Assembly: GCF_024158145.1 (NCBI RefSeq) | Contig: NZ_JAMYXM010000001.1 | Coordinates: 682,001-746,000, forward strand | DNA: 64,000 nucleotides | DNA from: Notoacmeibacter sp. MSK16QG-6 | Lineage (GTDB): Bacteria > Pseudomonadota > Alphaproteobacteria > Rhizobiales > Rhizobiaceae | Reading direction: 5' to 3' | In this document: positions 9,398-20,179 of the stretch, piece by piece | Numbering within the stretch: the stretch's first letter is position 1 | How the letters are laid out: every line of letters begins with the position of its first letter | The notes under the pieces: model-generated | Database searches by the model: none | The model's input: only the letters and a program-made list of their open reading frames with translations | Told to the model about the DNA's origin: nothing | Program-made: the position numbers and the translations under genes

Positions 9398-9943
9398 TCA
9401 ATGCGGTTTAAGGGTTGAAAGAACAGCGAAAGGGTTTTGCGCTTCGTTTGCCGGGCTCGCCTTGCCATCTGTCCCGTCCAGCAGTTCCGCGCCTTCCTGC
9501 CGGGGATAAAGCGGTATCGCCAGTTCGAAGAATTCCTCGGCCAGCGCCCCTACATCGATCCGGCCATGCGCGAAGGTTTCCGGAACATCGTCGCCCTCCG
9601 GCGAGACAATCAGTTCGCCTTCGACGATCTGCGGCCGCGCAAGCCGGCTATCCTCTGGTACGAAAACCGTCTCGACCGCCTCGTCAATGGATGTTCGAAC
9701 CGGCTCCAACGTCACCGCGCAGGGCTGGACGATAAGGGCGCTGACATCGCCCCGTATGCGTACGCCCCTGCCCTTCCACGGCGCCAGATGAAGGTTGTAG
9801 ACGAAATGTTCGACGTCCTGCAGATCGTGAGCGCGGGCCAAAGCAGCTCGCTGCTCCGCATCTGCCTCGGCTTTCACGACCATCCCCTTGTTCGGAAGTT
9901 TCGATACGGTGACAAAATGCGTCACCGGGCTGGTGCTGCTCAT
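9398..9943 (-). CDS. YceD family protein (DUF177)
   Basis: DUF177/YceD protein of 181 aa; in other bacteria the family is linked to 23S rRNA accumulation and lies next to rpmF-plsX. The core is recognisable: RGVRIRGDVSALIVQPCAVT with the conserved Cys of the QPCAVTLEP segment, and FELAIPLYPRQEGAE near the C-terminus. Here rpmF is not adjacent; plsX follows directly. The start is four bases after the stop of the cytochrome bc1 chaperone gene, so the two are probably one transcription unit. The molecular activity is not known from sequence. Confidence 0.85.
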   Translation of the reverse strand: MSSTSPVTHFVTVSKLPNKGMVVKAEADAEQRAALARAHDLQDVEHFVYNLHLAPWKGRGVRIRGDVSALIVQPCAVTLEPVRTSIDEAVETVFVPEDSRLARPQIVEGELIVSPEGDDVPETFAHGRIDVGALAEEFFELAIPLYPRQEGAELLDGTDGKASPANEAQNPFAVLSTLKPH

Positions 9944-9947
9944 CCTC

Positions 9948-10529
9948 TTACTCCTCTACACGCGGCGTTGTATCGGATATTGCGGCAAGCACTGTCGCCG
10001 CGCTTGGAAAACGGAAAGAACCATCGAGAAGCGTTGCGGCCTCCGACTGGTCAAGCGTCTTTGCCATTGTCGCGGCGTAGATCGCCAAGGGCTGTGCATC
10101 CGCATCCATGGCGCCGGCGAGCGCATTGCGGCGAAGAGCAGAAGCGAGGCCTGACCCGTCGCCTTTATCCAACGCCGCGCCATAAGCATCCAGCCGGCCG
10201 TAATACATCTTGCCCATAGCCTTCATGCGATGGCGCATTCCCAGGTCGCCAATGCCGAGTTCGCGCTGGGCATGGTCGATATCGGTAAACAAACGGTCCG
10301 TCAGCTCCTGCGCCAGCTCCTGGCAGGCGTTATCGTCTTCGATGCGTAGCCGGCGCACCACGAGTGCGACATGCAGCGCCAGCATTTCGAAACGGCCAAG
10401 CGGCGTATCGGGGACATGAGCGCTCTGGTAAAGACCGGCATCTCGTCCGGCGGCCACGATAGCGCCATACAAGCCTTGCATCAGCTCTTCGGAAGTGGGA
10501 GGCCGTCGTGAGAAGAAGCGTTTGAACAT
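9948..10529 (-). CDS. Ubiquinol-cytochrome c chaperone family protein (CBP3/UQCC1-like)
   Basis: Assembly factor for the cytochrome bc1 complex, the bacterial relative of mitochondrial CBP3. The chosen ATG at 10529 gives 193 aa starting MFKRFFSRRPPTSEELMQGL; the longer open frame upstream runs back into the divergent bamE leader and lacks family features. Seen are LYGAIVAAGRDAGLYQS, TPLGRFEMLALHVALVVRRL, ELTDRLFTDIDHAQRELGIG and the basic GMRHRMKAMGKMYYGRLDAY, all typical of the domain. It precedes YceD by four bases and is divergent from bamE, an arrangement common in Hyphomicrobiales. Confidence 0.88.
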   Translation of the reverse strand: MFKRFFSRRPPTSEELMQGLYGAIVAAGRDAGLYQSAHVPDTPLGRFEMLALHVALVVRRLRIEDDNACQELAQELTDRLFTDIDHAQRELGIGDLGMRHRMKAMGKMYYGRLDAYGAALDKGDGSGLASALRRNALAGAMDADAQPLAIYAATMAKTLDQSEAATLLDGSFRFPSAATVLAAISDTTPRVEE

Positions 10530-10656
10530 GAACGTGGACCGGACGGGTGTTTGGCAAGGCTGGTTGCGTGGCGGGAAAAGCTGGTTTACCGAATTGCGGC
10601 ACTGGCTGGAACCCGCAGCGGGACAGAATGCCGCTGTTGGATGTGTTGAGGGAAAA

Positions 10657-11142
10657 ATGGTCGTGAACAGTTTCGGATTCAAGCTGACCTTGCTTATCGT
10701 AGCGACATTGTCGCTGCCGCTTGCCGGATGCAATTCGACCGATGCGCTGTCTCTGAAGCAGGAATTCAAGCAGGGCTATGTCATTGACGAGGACGCCGTT
10801 GCGGCCACGCCGGTCGGTTCGTCGCGCGAGCAGGTGCTTCTATCCCTCGGCTCGCCGTCCATCACGCGTGATTTCGGCGAAGGCGAGCGCTTCTATTATA
10901 TTTCGCAGATCCGCCAGCGATCGGTCGGTTTTGGCAAGCGGCGCATTGTCGACCAACGTATTCTCGCCGTTTCCTTCAATGAGGAAGGCCGTGTCGACAA
11001 CATCGCCAATTACGGCCTGAAGGACGGTCGCGTGTTCGACTTCATCAGCCGCGCGACGCCGACCGGCGGTCGCGAGACCACGTTTATTGGCGGCGTTCTG
11101 TCAGGTCTCGGCAAAGGCAAACCGAGCGCGACCGGTCTCTGA
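10657..11142 (+). CDS. bamE: Outer membrane protein assembly factor BamE (SmpA/OmlA lipoprotein)
   Basis: Lipoprotein of the BAM complex, which inserts beta-barrel proteins into the outer membrane. Starting at ATG 10657 (GAGGG just upstream) it has 161 aa with a lipoprotein signal ending LSLPLAGC (Cys near residue 24), then the SmpA/OmlA domain: FKQGYVIDEDAVAATPVGSS, the segment SREQVLLSLGSPSITRDF (the BamE core after the first helix), YYISQIRQRSVGF and ILAVSFNEEGRVDNIANYGL. The upstream extension of the frame has no signal peptide and was left out. Divergent from the bc1 chaperone with 127 bp between starts. Confidence 0.92.
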   Translation: MVVNSFGFKLTLLIVATLSLPLAGCNSTDALSLKQEFKQGYVIDEDAVAATPVGSSREQVLLSLGSPSITRDFGEGERFYYISQIRQRSVGFGKRRIVDQRILAVSFNEEGRVDNIANYGLKDGRVFDFISRATPTGGRETTFIGGVLSGLGKGKPSATGL

Positions 11143-11251
11143 CCGCTTCGGGAACCGCAATTCCGCGCCAGCCTTTCAGACGAAGGCGAATAACTGTCGC
11201 TGACGTGTAGCGCTCAGGGTATTTCGCCATTTTTTACTGTGGTGAACTGCC

Positions 11252-12163
11252 ATGACCACCAATGACCGGCCTATGCTCGGCATTATGCTGATGGTCGCGT
11301 TCTGCGCGATCATTCCCCTCGGCGACTCCATGGCGAAAATCCTCGGCGGGACGATCCCGCTCATTCAGCTTCTGGTCGTGCGCCTGAGTTTTCAGGCAGT
11401 GATCCTGCTGCCGATTGTTGTCATTGCCGGCATTCCCTTTCGGCTCAGCCGGCATCATATGATCATCGTCGTGTTGCGAACGGCGATTTTCATTGCGGCG
11501 ATGGCCGCAATGTTCACGGCCTTGAGGTTCCTGCCTCTGGCCGACGCTGTTGCCATCGCCTTCGTCATGCCGTTCATCATGCTTCTTCTCGGCGCTGTCG
11601 TGCTGGGTGAAGAAGTCGGTCCGCGTCGGATCGCGGCTTGCACAGTCGGGTTTGCCGGTACGCTTCTCGTCATTCAGCCCAGTTTTGCCGAGGTGGGACT
11701 GCCTGCTCTGCTACCGCTGCTGGTCGCCGTTCTATTTGCCTTCTACATGCTTGTCTCACGACAGATCGCGCAGGATTGCGATCCGATCACGCTACAGGCA
11801 TGGAGCGGATTGCTCGGTACTCCGCCTCTGATCTTACTGTTTATGCTGACAGCATCCGAGAGCGGTCCGGTGCTTGGAGCGGTCATGCCCAATTCTGCAG
11901 AAGCGTGGCTATTGGCGGGGATTGGCGTTTTCGGAACCGGCGCGCATCTTCTGATGACATGGTCGCTGCGCTTCGCGCCGTCGGCGACATTGGCCCCGGT
12001 GCAATATCTCGAAATTCCGTTCGCAACCTTCTATGGCTGGCTGATCTTTAGCCATCTGCCTGACGGGCTTGCCGCGCTCGGCATAGCGATCATTATTGCC
12101 GCCGGTCTCTACGTTCTGTTCCGCGAACAGCGGCTCGCGCGGCCTCGTCCGCCAGAAGGCTAG
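11252..12163 (+). CDS. DMT family transporter (EamA type)
   Basis: Inner-membrane carrier of the drug/metabolite transporter superfamily, 303 aa with ten predicted helices as two EamA repeats. The first repeat ends at about residue 135 with VVLGEEVGPRRIAACTVGFA, the second near FATFYGWLIFSHLPDGLAAL. GDSMAKILGG in helix 1 and APVQYLEIPFATF in helix 9 are usual for the RhaT/YdcZ-like EamA group; the substrate cannot be inferred. It stands alone: bamE is 110 bp upstream on the same strand and the pyrophosphatase gene converges behind a shared GC hairpin. Confidence 0.88.
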   Translation: MTTNDRPMLGIMLMVAFCAIIPLGDSMAKILGGTIPLIQLLVVRLSFQAVILLPIVVIAGIPFRLSRHHMIIVVLRTAIFIAAMAAMFTALRFLPLADAVAIAFVMPFIMLLLGAVVLGEEVGPRRIAACTVGFAGTLLVIQPSFAEVGLPALLPLLVAVLFAFYMLVSRQIAQDCDPITLQAWSGLLGTPPLILLFMLTASESGPVLGAVMPNSAEAWLLAGIGVFGTGAHLLMTWSLRFAPSATLAPVQYLEIPFATFYGWLIFSHLPDGLAALGIAIIIAAGLYVLFREQRLARPRPPEG

Positions 12164-12174
12164 CAAAATCGAAA

Positions 12175-12201
12175 CGGGCCGGAAGATCGCTCCCCGGCCC
12201 G
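12175..12201. terminator. GC-rich hairpin between convergent DMT transporter and hppA
   Basis: Perfect 8-bp stem CGGGCCGG / CCGGCCCG with an 11-nt loop, in the gap between two converging genes. The plus-strand side is followed by CTCGTTCTTAA, a weak T-rich run. It may end transcription from both sides. Confidence 0.6.
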
Positions 12202-12238
12202 CTCGTTCTTAACATATTCGATTGTTCGGTCGAGAACC

Positions 12239-14401
<2,163 letters not shown>

Positions 14402-14421
14402 TTTTGACTTTCCCTCCTTAA

Positions 14422-14435
14422 CCCCGAAATCGGGG
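14422..14435 (-). other. Small hairpin in the hppA 5' leader
   Basis: CCCCG-AAAT-CGGGG, a perfect 5-bp GC stem with a 4-nt loop. On the minus strand it sits a few bases before the AGGAGG ribosome-binding site of hppA. It could be part of the mRNA leader or the end of an upstream terminator; it has no U-run, so I do not call it a terminator. Confidence 0.35.
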
Positions 14436-14515
14436 CCCTCACGGGCGGTGTATCACATGAGCCGATCTGGCCCTGCCCCGCCCGGAAAGGAGTTGAACGG
14501 CTTCACGAGCCGGCG

Positions 14516-15748
14516 TCAATACGACGAACGCCGCTTCTCCAGTCTTGTCACAGCAATCAGACCAAGAGCGCAGATGATGACGACCGGAAAGACGATGCTT
14601 ACGACAGTATTCCAGCCCAGTTCGTTCAATACTTGTCCGCTCATCAAAGATGCGAAGGCGACGACGCCGAAGAGGAGAAAGTCGTGGATGCCTTGAACCC
14701 GGCTCTTCTCCTCATCGGTGTAAGTTTCCGACACGATGGCTGTCGAACCGATAAAGCCAAAGTTCCAGCCAATCCCGAGCAGGATCAACGCAATCCAGAA
14801 ATTGGCAAGGTTGATGCCGGCCAGAGCCACTATCGAACAGGCCGCAAGAAGAAAAAGGCCGAACAGAACGACCGGTACTTTCCCGAATCTGTCGATCAAC
14901 CGCCCCGTGAAAAAGGACGGTCCGAACATTGCCAAGACATGCCAGGATATGCCGAGCGTCGCCTCATCTGTCGAAAAGCCGCAATCCACCATGGCCAGCG
15001 GCGCGCCCGTCATGACAAAGCTCATCATGGAGTAGGAGCCGATCGCGCAGAGAAGGCCGGCGATAAACTTCGGCTGAGAGAGAATGGTTACGATGGGACG
15101 CGACACGGACGCATGTTCGATGCCCGCTGAAGCCTTTGCCGGGGGCAGACGAAGAAAATTGAGCAGAAACGCACCGATCAGCGACAGACCGACCAGGCCG
15201 ACAAAAGCGCCGGCGAAGGGTACTGCCGGGGCGAAAGCGTCTTTCGTCCAGATGACGAGTTGCGGGCCGATAATGGCCGCGAAGACACCGCCCGCCAGTA
15301 CCCAGGAAATTGCTTTCGGCTTGAAGAGAGACGGCGCGGCATCGGCGGCCGCGAAGCGGTATTGCTGGACGAAACTTCCGCCAATTCCGACCGTCAGCAA
15401 TCCTAGAGCGAATAGCCAGAAGCTGACTGAGGACAGCGCTGTAGCCGCCAAGATGCCACCGAGCGCGGTGATGAATGCGCCGGCGACGAAACCGCGGCGC
15501 CGGCCCACCGCGCGCATAAGGGCCGCAGCCGGAAGCGCGCCGAGTGCGACGCCGATATTATATCCGGCAACCGGAGCGGTCGCCAGCGACTTGTCATTGC
15601 CGAGAAGATAGCTGCCGGCTATCGCGCCAAGCGCGATACAGATGGGCGCGGCAGCGCCGACAATGGCCTGACCGGCCGAGAGAATGAGCGCGGTATGACG
15701 CGCATTTTCCATCGCGGCATCGTGTTTCTGTACCGCGGATGTCGTCAT
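14516..15748 (-). CDS. MFS transporter
   Basis: Major facilitator superfamily transporter, 410 aa with about twelve hydrophobic helices after a polar N-terminus. Motif A in the N-terminal half is degenerate ([15 protein letters not shown]), and its repeat between helices 8 and 9 is [18 protein letters not shown]. Helix 4-5 shows [17 protein letters not shown]. The start overlaps the nusB stop by four bases (ATGA), so it is translated from the riboflavin/nusB transcript; that may be an accident of position or a hint of a flavin-related substrate. The substrate is not shown by the sequence. Confidence 0.88.
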   Translation of the reverse strand: MTTSAVQKHDAAMENARHTALILSAGQAIVGAAAPICIALGAIAGSYLLGNDKSLATAPVAGYNIGVALGALPAAALMRAVGRRRGFVAGAFITALGGILAATALSSVSFWLFALGLLTVGIGGSFVQQYRFAAADAAPSLFKPKAISWVLAGGVFAAIIGPQLVIWTKDAFAPAVPFAGAFVGLVGLSLIGAFLLNFLRLPPAKASAGIEHASVSRPIVTILSQPKFIAGLLCAIGSYSMMSFVMTGAPLAMVDCGFSTDEATLGISWHVLAMFGPSFFTGRLIDRFGKVPVVLFGLFLLAACSIVALAGINLANFWIALILLGIGWNFGFIGSTAIVSETYTDEEKSRVQGIHDFLLFGVVAFASLMSGQVLNELGWNTVVSIVFPVVIICALGLIAVTRLEKRRSSY

Positions 15749-16239
15749 GTTCCTGGCCGATCCGGCGTTTGGCGCAAATGCCGCGCGACACGATCCAGAG
15801 CGCCGTTGACGAGCCCCGGCTCCTGTTCGTCGTAAAAAGCGCTAGCGACATCGACATATTCGCTGACGATCACCGCTGTCGGCACGTCGGGCCGGTGCGC
15901 CAGTTCGAACGTGCCGGCGCGCAATATCGCGCGGAGCGTGGAGTCGACACGGGAAAGCGGCCAGTCTTCCGGCAACGCCCTATTGATGATCGGATCGATG
16001 GTCTTCTGGTTGGAAACGACGCCCGAGAGTATGGCGCGAAACCATGCCGCATCCACCTCTCTATATTGTGCACCGTCTATTTCGTGGCCAAGACGGAAAT
16101 GCTCGTATTCAGTGGTCGTTTCCAGAAGGCCGGTGCCGCCGATATCCATCTGATAAAGCGCCTGCACCGCGGCAAGGCGGGCAACGCCCCGCTTGTTGGC
16201 CGGTCGCGCCTGCCTGGTCTGGTTTGCCTCTTCGGCCAT
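15745..16239 (-). CDS. nusB: Transcription antitermination factor NusB
   Basis: RNA-binding factor that joins NusE (S10) on boxA RNA to allow rRNA antitermination. From ATG 16239 (GGAG five bases upstream) it has 164 aa. The family core is present: [20 protein letters not shown] at the N-terminus, [20 protein letters not shown] in the middle and [20 protein letters not shown] near the C-terminus. A further in-frame ATG at 16299 would overlap ribE and is less likely. It follows ribE after 34 bases and its end overlaps the MFS gene. Confidence 0.93.
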   Translation of the reverse strand: MAEEANQTRQARPANKRGVARLAAVQALYQMDIGGTGLLETTTEYEHFRLGHEIDGAQYREVDAAWFRAILSGVVSNQKTIDPIINRALPEDWPLSRVDSTLRAILRAGTFELAHRPDVPTAVIVSEYVDVASAFYDEQEPGLVNGALDRVARHLRQTPDRPGT

Positions 16240-16273
16240 ATTCGCTCCGGTCGTCTCGCCTCGTGGCGGCGTG

Positions 16274-16888
16274 TTACGCTTCGTCCGCCACTTCCGCAAG
16301 ACGCGCCGCGTAACGCGCGATCGTATCCACTTCCAGATTGACGGTATCGCCTTGCCGGCGTTCGCCCCAAGTGGTTGCGCGCAGGCTGTGATCGATCAGA
16401 AGAACATCGAACTGCGCACCCGAAACCGCATTGACCGTAAGCGACGCGCCATCCAAGGCGACAGACCCTTTCGGCGCGATGAAACGCGCCAGATGAGGCG
16501 GCGCTTTCAACGTAAACCGTATCGCATCGCCTTCTGCTTTTCGCGAAAGGATCGTCGCCCTGGCATCCACATGACCGGATACGATGTGGCCGCCCAATTC
16601 ATCGCCCACACGCAACGCCCTCTCAAGATTAATGCGGGTTCCCTGTCGCCAATCTCCCGCGGTGGTCAACCGAAGCGCTTCTTCCCAAGCCTCCACCTCG
16701 AACCAATGCTCGTTCGAGCCGCCTTCCGGCAAGGCCACGACGGTGAGGCAGACACCGGCATGCGCTATGGAAGCGCCGATATCAATCGTGCTGGGATCGT
16801 ATGCGGTCTCGACGCGGTAGCGGCGGCCACCTTCGCGCTCGCTTACCGCGGCGATACGCCCGATATCGGTGACAATCCCTGTAAACAT
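16274..16888 (-). CDS. ribE: Riboflavin synthase (alpha subunit type)
   Basis: Dismutates 6,7-dimethyl-8-ribityllumazine to riboflavin. The 204-aa protein is two tandem lumazine-binding repeats. The N-terminal repeat opens [20 protein letters not shown] and holds [12 protein letters not shown]; the second repeat opens around [15 protein letters not shown] and has [14 protein letters not shown]. The ATG used (16886-16888) shares one base with the ribD stop (TGATG), a typical coupled start; an upstream ATG adds six residues inside ribD. It is followed by nusB, with no ribH between, unlike many alphaproteobacteria. Confidence 0.95.
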   Translation of the reverse strand: MFTGIVTDIGRIAAVSEREGGRRYRVETAYDPSTIDIGASIAHAGVCLTVVALPEGGSNEHWFEVEAWEEALRLTTAGDWRQGTRINLERALRVGDELGGHIVSGHVDARATILSRKAEGDAIRFTLKAPPHLARFIAPKGSVALDGASLTVNAVSGAQFDVLLIDHSLRATTWGERRQGDTVNLEVDTIARYAARLAEVADEA

Positions 16889-18018
16889 CAGCTTTCGCGC
16901 ACCCATTCTTCGAATTTGTCCTGCCCTAGCATGCGGGTATCCGTCAGACGATAATCCTGCGGGATAGTCTCCGCGGTCAACGGGGAGGAAATACCGCCCG
17001 CTCCGATCTCCGCCGTTCCGGTGTAAAGCCAGATACGGTCGACAAGCCCGTCCGACAAAAGCGATTGCGCAAGCGCGGCACCGCCTTCCACCATGAGCGA
17101 CCCAAGACCCCGTGCCGCCAGGTCCTCCATGATCTCCGGCAAGGCAAGTCGTCCGTCCACACGCTCCGCGCCCAAGATCAACGCTCCGTTTGCGCGCAAC
17201 GCCGCCGCTCTCGCGCCGGCCTCTTCCAAGACGGTGGCTACAATCAATGGAATGGCCGGTGCGGTTTTCACCAATCTGGATGTGAGCGGCAGCCGTCCCT
17301 CTCCATCCAGCACAACCCGCACCGGCGAGTGTTCCTCCAGCCCCGGCAGGCGACAGGTTAATTCAGGATTGTCTGCAAGCGCCGTTCCAACGCCGATAGC
17401 GATCCCGTCCATCTGGGCGCGTTGCATATGAAGGTGAGCGCGCGAAACATCGCCCGTGATCGAAACCTGCCCCTCGCCACGGCGGCCGATCATACCGTCG
17501 ACGCTGACCGCCAGCTTCAGCGTGACATGAGAACGATGACGAAATGTCCTCGACAGATAGCCGGCCATGACATCGATTGCTTGATCGGCCAAAACATTTT
17601 TCGTAAGCGCGATGCCAGCGTTCTCTAACAGCGCATAACCACGGCCAGCAACGCGGTTGTCCGGATCGGACGTCGCGCAGACGACCCTTGCGATACCTGC
17701 CGCTATCAGAGCCTCGGCGCAAGGCGGCGTGCGTCCGTGATGGGAACAAGGCTCCAGAGTGACGTATGCGGTTGCGCCCCGCGCCTGCTCGCCCGCCTCG
17801 GCCAGCGCCTGGGGCTCGGCGTGGGGCCGTCCACCCGGAGCGGTTACGCCACGGCCGACAATTCGCCCATCCGGCGTGACAATCAGAGTGCCCACAGCCG
17901 GATTGGTGCCGGTTCGGCCAAGGTGTCGCCGTGACAGACGGATCGCCGCCGCCATGAAACGCCGGTCGGCATCGGATGCCTCGCTTGACGCCTCACCCCT
18001 GTCGCTATGACTTAACAT
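16888..18018 (-). CDS. ribD: Bifunctional diaminohydroxyphosphoribosylaminopyrimidine deaminase / reductase
   Basis: Catalyses the second and third steps of riboflavin synthesis. The N-terminal deaminase domain (about 20-150) has the zinc motif: HAE in GGRPHAEPQALAEAG and the two Cys in PCSHHGRTPPCAEAL. The C-terminal reductase domain (from about 165) contains SVDGMIGRRGEGQVSITGD and near the end GLGSLMVEGGAALAQSLL, the NADPH-binding part. 376 aa is the normal length. Eight bases separate it from nrdR upstream and ribE starts on its stop codon, so nrdR-ribD-ribE-nusB reads as one operon. Confidence 0.96.
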   Translation of the reverse strand: MLSHSDRGEASSEASDADRRFMAAAIRLSRRHLGRTGTNPAVGTLIVTPDGRIVGRGVTAPGGRPHAEPQALAEAGEQARGATAYVTLEPCSHHGRTPPCAEALIAAGIARVVCATSDPDNRVAGRGYALLENAGIALTKNVLADQAIDVMAGYLSRTFRHRSHVTLKLAVSVDGMIGRRGEGQVSITGDVSRAHLHMQRAQMDGIAIGVGTALADNPELTCRLPGLEEHSPVRVVLDGEGRLPLTSRLVKTAPAIPLIVATVLEEAGARAAALRANGALILGAERVDGRLALPEIMEDLAARGLGSLMVEGGAALAQSLLSDGLVDRIWLYTGTAEIGAGGISSPLTAETIPQDYRLTDTRMLGQDKFEEWVRES

Positions 18019-18026
18019 AGGAACCG

Positions 18027-18560
18027 TTAGCCCGCCGGGCGGTCGTTGATATCAGCGCGTGGGACGCCATCCTCGCCAACCTCATCCAGATTTTCGCCGG
18101 CCTGCCCGGCCGGACCGCCAAGTTCGCCGAGCAGATCCTGAAAATCCTTGGCTTCACGGAAATTGCGGTAGACCGAGGCGTAACGAACATAGGCGACGTC
18201 ATCCATCGTCTTCAGCACGTCCATGACGAGATTGCCGATGGTTTCGGCATCGATCTCCGACTCACCGGAATTTTCGAGCTGGCGGACAATACCTGACACC
18301 GAGCGTTCCACGCGCTCCGGCTCGACATTGCGCTTGCGCAGCGCTGTCTCGAAGGACCGGGCCAGTTTGTCGCGATCGAATGGCACCTTGCGGCCAGACC
18401 GCTTAACCACCACCAGGTCGCGAAGCTGAATACGCTCAAATGTGGTGAAGCGCCCGCTGCAATCCGGGCAGACCCGCCGGCGGCGAATGGCGGCGCCATC
18501 CTCGGCCGGGCGGCTATCCTTCACCTGAGTGTCGAGGGACTGGCAGAACGGGCAGCGCAT
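18027..18560 (-). CDS. nrdR: Transcriptional repressor NrdR
   Basis: ATP/dATP-sensing repressor of ribonucleotide reductase genes. The zinc ribbon is [20 protein letters not shown] with the second Cys pair in [16 protein letters not shown], followed by the ATP-cone domain (about 50-140; [16 protein letters not shown] and the segment [14 protein letters not shown]). The last 30 residues are an acidic tail beyond the usual end near residue 150. The ATG is only seven bases from the end of the glyA terminator stem and the bases between are TTTTTCC, so there is no Shine-Dalgarno sequence; translation may be leaderless or dependent on read-through. Confidence 0.94.
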   Translation of the reverse strand: MRCPFCQSLDTQVKDSRPAEDGAAIRRRRVCPDCSGRFTTFERIQLRDLVVVKRSGRKVPFDRDKLARSFETALRKRNVEPERVERSVSGIVRQLENSGESEIDAETIGNLVMDVLKTMDDVAYVRYASVYRNFREAKDFQDLLGELGGPAGQAGENLDEVGEDGVPRADINDRPAG

Positions 18561-18595
18561 GGAAAAAGCCTTCGCGATTAAATCGTCGCGAAGGC
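18561..18595 (-). terminator. Rho-independent terminator of glyA, abutting nrdR
   Basis: A perfect 10-bp stem GCCTTCGCGA / TCGCGAAGGC with an 8-nt loop (18568-18595), followed on the minus strand by TTTTT and then, after CC, the nrdR ATG. It has all parts of an intrinsic terminator for glyA. Confidence 0.8.
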
Positions 18596-18630
18596 CATAA
18601 ACCGTTCAGATGGCGGAGAAAAGGCCGCGT

Positions 18631-19932
18631 TTATCCCAGATGCGGGTAGATCGGGAAACGAGCGGTCAGGGCTTCCACCTTTTCCTTGACAGCCGCTTCG
18701 ACGCGCGCATTGCCGTCCGGATCGTTGGCCTTCGACAAGCCATCCAACACTTCAGCGATCAGATTGCCGACCTCGCGGAACTCTTCGGTTCCGAAACCCC
18801 GCGTCGTCGCGGCCGGTGTTCCAAGACGAACACCCGAGGTAATCATCGGCTTCTGCGGATCGTTCGGCACGCCGTTCTTGTTGCAGGTGATACCCGCACG
18901 GCCGAGCGACTTTTCACTGTCTTTGCCGGTCAGGTTCTTCGGCCGCAAGTCAACGAGCATCAAGTGCGTGTCGGTGCCGCCAGATACGATGGCAAAGCCA
19001 TGGCCAACCAGCGTTTCCGCAAGAACATTGGCGTTTTCGACGACCTGGCGCATGTACTGCTTATAGGCTGGCTTCAAAGCCTCGCCGAAAGCCACGGCCT
19101 TGCCGGCAACGGCATGCATCAGCGGGCCGCCCTGAAGGCCTGGGAAAACCGCCGAATTGATCTTCTTGGCGATATCCTCATCGTTCGTCAGCACCATGCC
19201 GGCGCGCGGGCCGCGCAGCGTCTTGTGCGTCGTGGTGGTGACAACGTCAGCGTGCGGGAACGGGCTCGGGTGCTCGCCGCCGGCTACGAGACCGGCGAAA
19301 TGCGCCATATCGCACCAGAGTTTCGCGCCGGCGTTGTCGGCGATTTGACGGAACCGTTCGAAATCGATCTGCCGCGAATAGGCCGAACCGCCGCACACGA
19401 TAATCGTGGGCTTGTGCTCAACCGCCAGTTCCTCAACCTGATCGTAATCGATCAGACCGGTATCGAGGTCGAGGCCATACTGCACGGCGTTGAACCATTT
19501 GCCGCTCATATTTGGCTTGGCGCCATGAGTGAGATGGCCACCGGCATCGAGGCTCATGCCAAGCAGCGTGTCGCCGGGCTTGGCCAGCGCCATCATGACG
19601 GCCTGGTTGGCCTGCGAACCGGACGAGGGCTGCACATTGGCGAACTCGCAACCGAACAATTCCTTGGCGCGGTCGATGGCGAGGTTCTCGGCAATATCGA
19701 CAAACTCGCAGCCGCCATAGTAACGCCGGCCGGGATAGCCCTCGGCATACTTGTTGGTGAGGACGGAGCCCTGCGCTTCGAGAACGGCGCGCGAGACGAT
19801 ATTCTCTGAGGCGATCAGTTCGATTTCGTTCTGCTGACGACCCAGTTCCTTGCGGACCGCGTCGAAGACATCGGGATCGCTCTGTTCGAGCGTGTCGGAG
19901 AAAAAGCCGTCGTGACGCGCCTGGATGTTCAT
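18631..19932 (-). CDS. glyA: Serine hydroxymethyltransferase
   Basis: PLP enzyme that interconverts serine and glycine and charges tetrahydrofolate with a one-carbon unit. Full length at 433 aa. The PLP-binding lysine is in [19 protein letters not shown] at about residues 236-254; other signatures are [37 protein letters not shown] and [19 protein letters not shown]. It has its own strong terminator just before nrdR, and 247 bp separate its start from the end of the L,D-transpeptidase gene upstream, so it is likely monocistronic. Confidence 0.97.
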   Translation of the reverse strand: MNIQARHDGFFSDTLEQSDPDVFDAVRKELGRQQNEIELIASENIVSRAVLEAQGSVLTNKYAEGYPGRRYYGGCEFVDIAENLAIDRAKELFGCEFANVQPSSGSQANQAVMMALAKPGDTLLGMSLDAGGHLTHGAKPNMSGKWFNAVQYGLDLDTGLIDYDQVEELAVEHKPTIIVCGGSAYSRQIDFERFRQIADNAGAKLWCDMAHFAGLVAGGEHPSPFPHADVVTTTTHKTLRGPRAGMVLTNDEDIAKKINSAVFPGLQGGPLMHAVAGKAVAFGEALKPAYKQYMRQVVENANVLAETLVGHGFAIVSGGTDTHLMLVDLRPKNLTGKDSEKSLGRAGITCNKNGVPNDPQKPMITSGVRLGTPAATTRGFGTEEFREVGNLIAEVLDGLSKANDPDGNARVEAAVKEKVEALTARFPIYPHLG

Positions 19933-20122
19933 GCGCCTGCTCCTGTGCTGTCGTCTGCCTGACTGGGACCCTATTCACTCGCCCGGATGCGAAAGACAAT
20001 CATTCGACTCGGCCTCTGCGGCTTCCGCTCGGTGAAAGCGCGCCTTAGCAGTTTGCCGTGGCGTCATCAATGCGTTCAGGCCTATCAGGCCATCGGATTT
20101 GTTTGTTGTCGCGGCGGCGGCT

Positions 20123-20153
20123 CAAAAAAGAAAGGGCCGCCCGAAGACGGCCC
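20123..20153 (-). terminator. Rho-independent terminator after the L,D-transpeptidase gene
   Basis: Read on the minus strand, GGGCCG-TCTTCGGG-CGGCCC is followed by TTTCTTTTTTG, a GC stem plus U-run 27 bases after the ldtP stop codon. Confidence 0.8.
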
Positions 20154-20179
20154 CGTGTCATATCCGAAAGCTCTGACGA

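Noticed and set aside
18610-19809. 399-codon open frame on the plus strand
   Set aside because: Antisense shadow of glyA, which is full length with its PLP lysine motif.
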